Shown here one piece after another: positions 1-9,700 of a DNA stretch of 64,000 nucleotides. A program made the position numbers and the translations under genes. Origin of the DNA: Farysia itapuensis (Eukaryota > Basidiomycota > Ustilaginomycetes > Ustilaginales > Ustilaginaceae); NCBI GenBank assembly GCA_023212645.1, contig JALBYC010000042.1, forward strand, positions 1 through 64,000. Reading direction: 5' to 3'. Position 1 is the stretch's first letter. Each line of letters begins with the position of its first letter. The notes below the pieces were generated by a model. The model was not told the origin of the DNA and did no database searches. It worked only from the letters and a program-made list of their open reading frames with translations.

Positions 1-30
1 ACACAACCCCAAACAAACAACCACCAACGA

Positions 31-69
31 GGGGGGGGCGGGGGGGGGGGGTGGTGGGGGGGGGGGGGG

Positions 70-110
<41 letters not shown>

Positions 111-118
111 GCCATAGA
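31..118. repeat. poly-G low-complexity tract
   Basis: Nearly uninterrupted run of G with a few T and one C. Read on the minus strand it is a poly-C tract lying inside the first visible intron of the Zn2Cys6 regulator gene, just downstream of its splice donor at 123-122. Such a homopolymer is often poorly assembled, so the exact length is unreliable. Confidence 0.9.
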
Positions 119-123
119 CTTAC

Positions 124-428
124 CATCGGGAGCAGGGGCGTTTCTCCTCACACACCAGATGCGAGCGTCTACAGTAGACACATGCCTGACGAAGTTTCTT
201 CTTGCGCCGTGGAAGGATGGAGGCCGTTTCGCGTGACGACGAGTCAGAAGAATCACCGGTCAGCGCCGACGACGATGGCAGAGACGACGGCCCAGCTGAC
301 GACACCACCACAGCTGCTGCACTCTGTCCACTGCCATTACTACTGCCTAGATCTTCCAAAAGATAGTTGGGCACCACCTTGCGACCACCACCACCACCAC
401 CACCACCGCCACTCTTGATCGTCTCCAT
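124..428 (-). CDS. Zn2Cys6 transcription factor, AcuK/Ert1/Rds2 type (partial, 5' exon only)
   Basis: This exon encodes a low-complexity N-terminus (poly-Gly, then Ser-rich), a basic run RRKKK, and the start of a Zn2Cys6 DNA-binding domain with motif ACVYCRRSHLVCEEKRPCSR. The spacing C-x2-C-x6-C and the ACVYCRRSH wording are characteristic of the AcuK/Ert1/Rds2 group, which controls gluconeogenic and non-fermentable carbon genes. The reading frame is interrupted at 124 by GTAAGT. The last two bases (TG) would be completed by the next exon to give the expected Cys of CSRC. The rest of the gene lies beyond the left edge. The start at 428 (METIKSG) is the last Met before the domain. The frame stays open further upstream, so the true start is uncertain. 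Confidence 0.75.
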
Positions 429-820
429 CTCCCGCTGCTTGCTCGCTGTCCCATCAAGGTAGAAGAAAGGATGAGGCTTTAGAGTTTTCCGGACAGCCAA
501 ATCCCAGTTGGCGATTATCGTCGATTTTTGACGCAATTCCATCACCCTCATGCAAACACCGCGAACCGAGAGGAACATCGAACCATCCTTGATGAAAAAA
601 TAGCAGCCGTGGGAAAAAAACCCCTGCCCACACCTAAGTTGACCGGTCATTGACCACCGCACAGCCTTGCTCACCACGCTGTTGGAGGAGATAAAAACAT
701 CAGTTACAGATCCTTGACTAAACATAAAGGAGACTAGACGAAAAGGAGGAGGGTAAAAGGGTACAAGAACAAAAGGTATTGTCACAGTCATGGTGGGTGG
801 GTATGAGGACTGCTCTACCA
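429..820. other. intergenic/5' region of the Zn2Cys6 gene
   Basis: This 392-base stretch lies between two minus-strand genes. An open frame (to 824) continues through it but reads like non-coding sequence and resembles no known protein. It most likely holds the 5' UTR and promoter of the Zn2Cys6 gene and the 3' UTR of the protease. No clear TATA box was seen. Confidence 0.5.
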
Positions 821-2998
821 TCATTTAGCATGGTGGTGGTCGTCGTCCTGGAGTAGGGGCGAAGGAGACGTAGCGCGGCGCTGCTGGTCCGCATGGCCTA
901 GCTCAGACGAGGCGTCGCGCGTAGGGGATTGGGAGAAGCTGACATCGTCGTCATGCAGCTCTTGACGCAGGTCATCGTCGTGGTTCACGACAGCTTGCTT
1001 GCCCTTGGATTGCAGAAAGGCATTGCGCTCGTCTGGCGAGAGCGTGGCTAGGTAGGCATTCTTGACTTGACGAGCATCCGCGTAGCCGGTCGAGGAGAGA
1101 TCCCACGACACAAGACCACCAGCCTGCAGATGGCGTGGCTCGGGTCGTGCTTCCTCTCCCCACTGCGGACCGACTCCTTGGCCCATCTCTTCGTCTGCCA
1201 GCTCGTCATCGTCAAACACGCCGTGCATGTGGTGCAGCTGACGCGCCTTGGCACGCTGAGCTGGTGAAATGACAACGTGACTGCTGCCATCGTCATCCTT
1301 GTCCAGATCTTCCACGGGTACGGCAAGGCTGTCCATCTTGATCATACTGAAGGCGTTGCTCAGCTTCTTGGCATGCACTCTCCGCTCTCTGGGCTTCTCG
1401 CCGTTGGAGGCGGATGAGGCAGCAGCAGCTCGAGCAGCAGCCATCCTGCGTCGGCGTTTGCGCAGCCGCCAGAGAGCTACGCCAAACAGAACGGCGATAA
1501 CAACAATCGCGCAGACACATCCAATCACCACTTTGATCCCGCCCGAGAGGCCTTTGCTACTGGAGGAGCTGCCGTTGGTCAAGCCTGACTGTCCGAGACT
1601 CTGCTTCTTGATGCGGACCTGTGTGAATTGTTGCGTAGCTGACGTAATGTTGACCAGTGACCTTAGGCCGATGGCAGCCTGACAGGCACTGCCGGTCACG
1701 AGACCAGCGGCAGCGGCAGCTGTAGCATTGCGACCTCCGTCACACGACAGGACGGTGTAAGCGCTGCGCATAAAGGCGGGAGAAAGGACAAAGTCGGCGG
1801 GCAAGAAGCTGGTATTGAGATTGGAACCGGTCGACGCGCCTGACAATGAGCGAAGAGCTTGGAACGAGCCAATGCAAGCAGTGTTGTCGGTCGAAGTTCC
1901 AACGCCAGAGCTGGCATACAGACTGGCATCGAGAGGGTGTATGGGGATCTTGATACCGCCTAAGCCGATGGTGATGTTGAGTTGCAAATCACATGGGACA
2001 TAATAGCCTCCGTCGGACGCCGGACCAATCCCCCAAGCGCCGTAGAGCGCATTTAGCGTGCGTTCGGGGCCCAGATTGATGCTGGCGCCAGAGTCGAAAA
2101 CGGCGATAGGGTACTGTCCAGAGATGACGCTCGAAGTGCCAACAGGGATCGACTCTGTCACGTCGTGCTGCAGCTGAACGGTAATATCGGTCAGAGGAAG
2201 TCTCCAATGTCGGGCCACTTGATCGGCGTCAGCAATGACAGGACTGTAGGAGATCTGCGAGAGGTCGTTGCCCGCATAGGCTGGATCGTGGTTTCCAACA
2301 GTCAAGAGACTGTCTCCGGAGCCGCCCTCTTCTTCCAGACGTTGCAGGCCGATGCCGACAAAGCGACGACCGGGCTGAGCTGTGTTCCAGAATCCGGCGA
2401 GAATGGCGCCAGTCTGTGATGGATTGATGCCAATGTTGAGCATGGCAGTGTTGCTGGTGTCGTTGAGATTGGCTTGAATCAGACTGTTGGCAGGTGGGCC
2501 AAGACCAAGGATGCCCGAGTAATTGCCCGAGTCCATGTCTTCATTGGAAACCGTGTTGCAAGACCCAAAAGCCTGAGCATTGACAATCAAACGAGACAAA
2601 TTGGAATCGCCAAAGAGCATGGAAGAGGTTTTGACATTGCCACTGGCTGAGCCGAGTAGGTAGGTGATGTCAAAGGTGGTATTCTGGTCAATGATGGAAT
2701 CGGGACTGTCGTTGAGTTTCTGGACGGTCAAGCCTTGGTGGCCTTTGCACGAATCGGAGCTGCAGTCCTGGTTGGCGAACCAGAGGTCACCGCTTCCCGT
2801 GTCAAGCTGAGCGTTGAGTTGCTGGTTGGCTATTGTGACGGGTACATTGTAGGTCAGCTGACCGTTTGCAAAGCCACGACCGAGAACAACACGGGTGCTG
2901 TTGAGCGAGCCGGATGCTGGTGAGGAGGCACCTCCGCCAGACTGCCTGCGCGAGAGGTCGCTGGGACCAGGACTGGCGTTGCGTCGCATGGCGATCAT
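821..2998 (-). CDS. pepsin-like aspartyl protease with C-terminal membrane anchor
   Basis: Predicted 725-residue A1-family aspartyl protease. The first catalytic motif is DTGSGDLW (Asp near residue 66), and the second is FDSGASI (Asp near residue 302). The second has Ser-Gly-Ala instead of Thr-Gly-Thr, a variation seen in fungal members. A single hydrophobic segment at about 487-512 is followed by the basic cluster RKRRRR. This suggests a type I membrane protein with the protease outside and an acidic, disordered tail of about 200 residues in the cytoplasm. The tail ends in Asp and His runs. There is no signal peptide at the predicted start (MIAMRRNAS), although the topology demands one. A short out-of-frame ATG lies about 35 bases upstream. 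Yapsin-like roles in wall protein shedding are possible but not shown. Confidence 0.85.
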   Translation of the reverse strand: MIAMRRNASPGPSDLSRRQSGGGASSPASGSLNSTRVVLGRGFANGQLTYNVPVTIANQQLNAQLDTGSGDLWFANQDCSSDSCKGHQGLTVQKLNDSPDSIIDQNTTFDITYLLGSASGNVKTSSMLFGDSNLSRLIVNAQAFGSCNTVSNEDMDSGNYSGILGLGPPANSLIQANLNDTSNTAMLNIGINPSQTGAILAGFWNTAQPGRRFVGIGLQRLEEEGGSGDSLLTVGNHDPAYAGNDLSQISYSPVIADADQVARHWRLPLTDITVQLQHDVTESIPVGTSSVISGQYPIAVFDSGASINLGPERTLNALYGAWGIGPASDGGYYVPCDLQLNITIGLGGIKIPIHPLDASLYASSGVGTSTDNTACIGSFQALRSLSGASTGSNLNTSFLPADFVLSPAFMRSAYTVLSCDGGRNATAAAAAGLVTGSACQAAIGLRSLVNITSATQQFTQVRIKKQSLGQSGLTNGSSSSSKGLSGGIKVVIGCVCAIVVIAVLFGVALWRLRKRRRRMAAARAAAASSASNGEKPRERRVHAKKLSNAFSMIKMDSLAVPVEDLDKDDDGSSHVVISPAQRAKARQLHHMHGVFDDDELADEEMGQGVGPQWGEEARPEPRHLQAGGLVSWDLSSTGYADARQVKNAYLATLSPDERNAFLQSKGKQAVVNHDDDLRQELHDDDVSFSQSPTRDASSELGHADQQRRATSPSPLLQDDDHHHAK

Positions 2999-3824
2999 TG
3001 TAAGCGAGCGATGAGAGCGAGAGCCATGAGATGCAGAGCTAGTGCAGGCCGATGATGTCGAGGGATGATGGATCGATGGATGACAGAAAGCAAAATTGTT
3101 TGGCTTGGCCGTGTCAAAAGGGTCGACTCAACTCCGCCACCCGCTTCTCCCCTCTCTCTCCTCCAGTCTCGGGCACTCTGGCTCAGTCTCTTTTTTCGCG
3201 AGCGCAGTGCATAACAATATAAATGCGCGCCTGATTTTAGCCAACTGTATTCACGCTCAACATCGTGTTAGACTTGGCATTGTAGTCAGCCAGCCCCCTA
3301 CAGACTCCCATTTGTACAGATGTGCGAGTGATGGCGGACAGTGCCAAAGGCTGGCCCGACTCGGGTGCCAGGAACTCGTCTCGCAAAGCGTCGAGGCTGG
3401 TCCAGCATTGTGTCTGCATCTCTCGTCTCCTTTTTTTTCATGCCAAAAGGATGCAAAGCACAGCACAGCAATGCTGCTGGATATTACTCGCGTAGTGGGG
3501 CACGAATTTGTATACAACTCTAATCCGAATTGACTAATGTGTTGTAAACCGGTAACCCCTGGGGCTCTGTCACAATTTGAGATGCTCGGGACATCCGCTC
3601 GCGCTGCGTTGCCAGAGAGCAGCACACAGAGAGAGAGAGAGAGAGGGACTCTGAAAATCGATATCGCACGCGGTGCTCGCTCTCCCTTTCCACCATTCTC
3701 CACCCTCCCCCCTCTCTCGTGTTCGTCCCCTACGCAAGCTCTTATCGCCAGCCTGCAGCCAGTGCTTCTCTTGCCAAACAAAATCCATCCGGGCATCTGA
3801 GCTTGTAGATCAGTGGCTCACAAC
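2999..3824. promoter_or_regulatory. divergent promoter region between protease and RHO1
   Basis: An 826-base region between two divergent genes. A TATA-like element (ATTTATATTG on the minus strand) lies near 3217-3226, about 220 bases upstream of the protease ATG. A GA microsatellite lies at 3628-3646, and a pyrimidine-rich tract typical of fungal housekeeping promoters precedes RHO1 (about 3685-3730). Several frames stay open here on both strands but show no protein-like composition. Confidence 0.55.
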
Positions 3825-4477
3825 ATGTCTGAACTTCGACGAAAGCTCGTCATTGTCGGTGACGGTGCCTGCGGTAAAACGTGTCTCTTGATCGTCTTCT
3901 CCAAAGGAACGTTCCCCGAAGTAAGTCTCTTCTCGCCTCCCTGATCACCGTAACGGCAAACTGACCCGTTTGCCCTTCCTTCGCTCAGGTATATGTCCCC
4001 ACTGTGTTTGAAAATTATGTTGCCGATGTCGAGGTAGATGGCCGACACGTCGAGTTGGCCCTGTGGGATACTGCTGGACAGGAGGATTACGACCGACTTC
4101 GACCGCTCTCATACCCAGACTCGCATGTCATTTTGATCTGCTTTGCCGTCGACTCGCCCGATTCGTTGGACAATGTGCAAGAAAAGTGGATCTCCGAGGT
4201 ACTTCACTTTTGCCAAAACTTGCCCATCATTCTCGTCGGATGCAAAAAGGATCTCCGACACGACCACAAGATTGTCGACGAGCTGCGCAAGACGAGTCAA
4301 CGTCCCGTCTCTGCCGAAGAAGGCATGGCTGTGGCCCAAAAGATTGGCGCCGTTCGCTACCTCGAGTGCTCGGCCAAGACAGGCGAGGGTGTGCGTGAAG
4401 TGTTTGAACACGCCACCAGAGCTGCGCTCGTTCAGAGAAGCCGTGGCTCCAAGAGGAAAGGCTGCACCGTTCTTTAG
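3825..4477 (+). CDS. RHO1: Rho1-type small GTPase
   Basis: Two exons, 3825-3920 and 3989-4477, joined across a 68-base GTAAGT...CAG intron, give 194 residues, the usual size for Rho1. Motifs in order: P-loop GDGACGKT, switch [11 protein letters not shown] (split by the intron just before it), switch [19 protein letters not shown], the CKKDLR guanine-binding loop (variant of TKxDL), and ECSAKTGEG. The C-terminus is basic and ends in the CAAX box CTVL. Its final Leu predicts geranylgeranylation and membrane attachment. Rho1 activates beta-glucan synthase, protein kinase C and actin pathways at sites of growth. The F-BAR/RhoGAP protein at 20007-22937 could be a regulator of this or a related GTPase. 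Confidence 0.96.
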
Positions 4478-4699
4478 ATTACAACAGCAACTAGCAATTC
4501 GTACCCCCTTTTCCCCCCCAAGTGTAGCAATCTCTCTGTCGCGCGCCCGCCCCGGTTCTCCCAATCATTCTTGCCTTGCTCTCTTGATCCTCATGTCCTT
4601 CTTCCATGCGCCATTGTTCCTCCCACCCCATATTCCTTTTTTCTTGGTTCAATCTACTGCAGAGCGAGAAAAACGTCTATATAGTATGCGATGCAGTGC

Positions 4700-5768
4700 T
4701 TAGATACAGTGTGTCAACAACAGGGTCAGGGCCAGTAGAGAAACAAGTGCAATACAAGGGTGAGGGAGAATGGAGGGAGCCGAGTTGGAAGTGGCAGCAG
4801 CCTGGCTTGCCGGACTGGACACCATGGTAACAGTGAGCAGAGCGACACGACCGTCTTGCACTGGCTGCCCAGGCAAGGCTACGTCAGGGTGGTTAATGTT
4901 TTCCGACGTGGCATTGAGTAGAACGCCGGCTTCGATATATGTGGCAGTCGTGCGGTACACGTACCCTTGCCAGGAGGTGGTAGCATTCATCGTGGCATTG
5001 TTGACCAGATAGTCTCGACCCCGGTTATATCCGTTCAGCTGGATCATGTGTCCCAAAGCCGCCGACTCTTCCATGGATGCTGCGATAAAGATGGCGCCCG
5101 TAAAAGCACTTGTGCCATTCTGCAGGAACCAGCGGAAGTGGTTGTCTCCTTCAATCGACTCCTTGCAAGTGCCAAAGGTGGTATCGCCGTAGTTCCATCG
5201 CAACACGCCATTGCCTCCGCCATAGTTGCCCTGTTCTCGATCGCCGAAGCCGTCGCCGAGATTGGCCCATTGTTCCGTACCGTTGGTGTTGCCAAAGCAA
5301 GACACGCCAAAGTTAATGGAACTGTGGGAATCACAAATGGTCAGATGGACAATTTACTTTGTCTTGCTTAGACGGGGACACTTACGTTGCATATCGGAGG
5401 AACCCTTCGGGACAGAGAACTTCTGCGGACGAGTTGGATGAGATGATGGCGTTGATGGGTTCGCCAGGTGTTCCGCTTCCGTCCTTCCATATCTAGCGAA
5501 AAGGCAGGGTCGATGTCAGTCTGTGCTACTGCTGCTAGATTTGGCCAAGCGCACTTACTGTCAGCATGGAGCCATTTGTGCCGTTGTTGGGATTGAAGTA
5601 GCCTGCTTCAGGGAGCGGATTCATACGCGAAGTGTTGTATCGTTCCACACATTGCTGTTGAATTTGGCTACCCTGTCTCTTTACGAGGGTGTGACTTGCC
5701 ACAGCAGCAGCAGAGGCTACCGTTCCATACACGGCAGCAGCCAGAGCAAAGCAGCTAATGGCACGCAT
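4700..5768 (-). CDS. secreted, probably GPI-anchored protein of unknown function
   Basis: Three exons on the minus strand, 5768-5559, 5492-5386 and 5321-4700, give 312 residues. The introns have GTAAGT donors and TAG or CAG acceptors. The N-terminus MRAISCFALAAAVYG is a signal peptide, followed by a likely Kex2 site (LVKRQ). Many NxT/NxS sequons suggest heavy N-glycosylation. The last about 20 residues (IALVSLLALTLLLTHCI) form a hydrophobic tail after a small-residue region, as in GPI anchor signals. The middle part contains FGVSCFGN and WNYGDTTFGTC and has several Cys. No enzyme motif was recognised. It probably sits at the cell surface. Confidence 0.75.
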
Positions 5769-6710
5769 AGCTATCACAAGTGATGATGGTGTGATGGTCA
5801 CACACACACACTGGTCAGCATAAGCTCACTATCACAATTTCAGTCGGCATTGACTTTCCTTCTTGGCACATGCCTCAGCCGGAATTTCGGCTAGAGCCCA
5901 AAACCAGGGAAAATCAAAAAAGGGTCAAATCCGATCCGCGTCATAGGGCAGCTCAGGCGTCTAAGGTAATGTGTCAATCAGGCGCGGTGGGTGAGTGAGA
6001 GGGGAAACGGATTGTTGATTATCCGTTCCGCTCAGGCGCTTCCATGACATGTCAGAGGCGCGATATGAATATGTTGAGCGGCTCTTGGTCGCATGGTGCC
6101 TGGGATGCGCTGATTGACAGAAGGGGTTCAGACAGGGCGTGACCGGCCAACTCAGTGCCAGTGGTGATTGATTGACAATGACAAACAAGGTTGGCTGCAT
6201 CATCGGATGTCGCCGACGGACTGGCTGGCGACTTGGAAACGGGGCCGGCGAAGGGTGCGAAGTGCGAACACTGCGAAATTGCGAAGGCCGCGATCTCGAT
6301 CCTCCCATCCATCCACATCGGTGAAAATAGAGAAACATGGAAATTTGAATTGGTCGCTCCTGGGAAAATCTATTTGGCCGGACTCGACGTATCTAAGCAG
6401 CTGGGCCCTTTGAGTCTCGGTTAGAATGGGCTTTGGGAATCAGAATGGGCTTTTGACTCTGGCGTGCGCTCCCATTTTCTTTTGGCCGGCTCGTGTCGTC
6501 GCACTCACCACACGGTGACTCTGTTCGTTTGGTGGCTGCTCTCCTATCTCTCACCTCTCTCCACCTCGCCCGACTCGAGAACCGCTGCGGACGACAGCTT
6601 CGCTTGCTCATTCAAGCATTGCAACGAATGGGGTGAAACAAACAATCGCGGTTCTACTCAGCCCTCCTCGCTCAACCCGCCACCGCCAGCGGTCTTGACG
6701 CCTTTCCACC
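5769..6710. promoter_or_regulatory. divergent intergenic region upstream of phytochrome
   Basis: A 942-base gap between the GPI-protein gene (minus) and the phytochrome gene (plus). Only short open frames are present and none resembles a protein. It must hold both promoters. A (CA)n stretch lies at about 5802-5812. No TATA box or clear operator was found near the phytochrome ATG. The 200 bases before it are rich in CTC/ACC, typical of a fungal 5' UTR. Confidence 0.5.
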
Positions 6711-9700
6711 ATGCCGACTTCTCCAGCCAAAGCCGATCCCTCTTCCCGCAAGGAGAGTGCAGCAGCAAAGTCCATCAATGTAGATTCCATAGCATCGCCA
6801 TCAGGCGTAAAGTCGCCGTCAGTCAACCAGCCCTTTATATATCCAATGCGTTCAGCCGTTAGCATCAAACAACCAAAGCCCGCAGGTCTCGCTTCATCAC
6901 GGCCCTCTTCATCTTCGGGCGCATCCGTATCTGATTCTGGCAAATCAGACATCATCTTTGATGGCAGAAATACCCTTCAGGACGTCGACCCCGCTGCAGA
7001 CAAGGCAATGGGCGAAATGCATCTACCCAGCAACGAAAACGTCGATCTTCGTGACCATCTAGAGCAGCTCACCACAACACGCTTCGAGCACGTCAGAACT
7101 TCAGAAGGACACATGATTCTCACTGGTCGAGGTGGCAAACTTGCACGGTGCGAAGATGAGCCAATTCATATCCCTGGTGCCATTCAGTCCTTTGGTGCCA
7201 TGATTGTCATACGCGTCTCACCTGAAGGCAACATGGTCGTACGTCAAGTCTCTGAAAACTGCCAAGACATTCTTGGTCTTGCGCCACCCTATCTCTTCAG
7301 CTTGCCCACTTTCCTCGACGTTCTAGATGATGACCAAGCCGACTTATTATGGGACAACATTGATTCGCTCGATCAAACCAGCGAAGACCTTGCTGAATCA
7401 GGTCCAAGTGTCTTTCAGCTGCGCGGATTCGACATGACCTCGTACGACGAACGCCTCTCTCAGGGCGAGCAACGGACAGAGTGGAGCGTCTGGTGTGCTG
7501 CTCATATTCCCGATCGTCGCAACGACGATGAGGGTGAATTGACCGTCATCCTCGAATTCGAGCTGGTCGAAGATCACATGAATCCAATCTCCACCTTCTC
7601 TCCACCTCCATCGCCTATGGCCAAAAACAGCACACCAGTCTCGCTCTCCAATTCGCCACCAGCCAGCGTCACCACCGTCGGCTCTGGCGGCACCACTTCT
7701 AGCACTGTTCAGGAAACGCAGTCAAGAGGTACATGGGGCGGTCTCAGGGGTCAACCGTATGCTCCATCAGCTGAAGAGCTACGTGAGTCGACACAAGTGC
7801 TTCACAAACCACTCAAGGCTCTTTCGCGCATGCGTCGTAATGCCGAGACCAAGCGTCAGACTCGCAGACCAAATGTCATGGCCGGTGGAAGTGGCGCCGA
7901 CGGTACTGGCGGCATGCTCGACATGTTTGCCATTCTCAGTCAGATCAACGAGCAATTCTCTGCACAAGATGACCTCACTTCTTTCCTCAAAGTCTTGGTT
8001 GGTGTTGTGCGTGACGTCACAAACTTCAGTCGAGTCATGGTGTACCAGTTCGATGAAGCGTGGAACGGACAGGTGGTCTGCGAATTGGTCGACATTAACG
8101 ACACAAGCGATCTTTATCGAGGTCTGCATTTCCCAGCCACCGACATTCCCGCTCAAGCACGAGCACTCTACAAGATCAACAAAGTTAGACTCTTGTATGA
8201 TCGTGACCAGCCTACAGCCAGAATCGTGTGCCGCGATCGATCCGACCTCGACTTTCCCATCGACATGACACACGCCTTCCTGCGTGCCATGTCACCCATT
8301 CATATCAAGTATCTTGCCAACATGGGCGTTCGTGCTTCCATGTCGGTCTCGATCACCGCCTTCGGAGAGCTTTGGGGGCTTATATCACTGCACGGCTATG
8401 GCTCATACGGTCGTCGAGTATCTTTCCCTATTCGGCAACTCTTGCGTCTCGTTGGCGACTCTGTCTCACGCAACATCGAGCGTTTGAGTTACACGCGAAG
8501 ACTGTCCGCAAGAAAGCTTATCAACACACTACCCACAGATGCAAATCCCAGCGGCTACATTATCTCGAACGCTGAAGACCTACTGACGCTGTTTGATGCC
8601 GACTACGGCGTCATTGCAATCGGCAACGAGGCCAAGATTCTCGGTCCACTCAACGCGAGCCAAGAAATCTTGGCAGTCACCGAGTACCTGCGCTTGAAAA
8701 AGTTCGAGCATCTGGTTACTTCGCAAGATGTGCGCAAAGATTTCCCGGACATGGTTCTACCGACGGGTTTGCAGGTTATCGCAGGTCTTTTGCTGGTGCC
8801 ACTGTCAGGCAGCGGAGTCGACTTTATCGCCTTCCTCCGCAAAGCACAGCTGAGGCATGTCAATTGGGCCGGGAAACCGTTTAAAGAAGGACAAGAAGAG
8901 GGAGCAGTTCTCGAACCGCGCAAATCTTTCAAGGTCTGGTCCCAAACAGTCGAAGGCACGTGTCGAGCATGGAAGGATGAGGAGCTCGAGACCGCCTCGG
9001 TTCTCTGCCTCGTCTACGGAAAGTTCATCTCTGTTTGGAGACAGCGAGAGCAGGCTCTCCACTATAATCAGCTGAATCGCCTCCTGCTGTCCAATGCCAG
9101 CCACGAGGTGCGGACACCACTGAATCACATCATCAACTATCTCGAGCTAGCTCTCGACAACAAGCTAGATGACGACACCCGCGAGAACTTGAGCAAATCG
9201 CACATGGCCTCCAAGAGTCTTCTCTTTGTCATCAACGATCTTCTCGATCTCACCAAGCAGGAGATTGGCAACGATTTGGTTCTGCAAGAGCCCTTTGACC
9301 TTTCAGCCACGGTGCGAGAAGCGGTCGAAATGCACGAGTGGGAGGCCAAGAGGCGCAAGATCGACTTTACTCTCAACATCGAGCCAACGCAGTGCATGGT
9401 GCTGGGAGACAAGAATCGCGTGCGTCAGGTCGTGACCAACACGGTGACCAACTCGGTCAAGTACACCGGGGAAGGCCAGATCACCGTCTCGATGCGGTTG
9501 CGACCAGAAGAGGAGCGTACAAATGACTTGCCAGATGATTGCGACATCGAGGTTGAACTCGTCATTTCCGACACAGGCGAGGGCATCCCACAAGAAAAGC
9601 TCGAAGTCATTTTCCGGGAGTTTGAACAAGTTGAATCGGTTCTTGCTCAACCAGGCCGACTGGATGAAGAAGGCAGCGAGGCGAGCAGCGCTATACGCGC

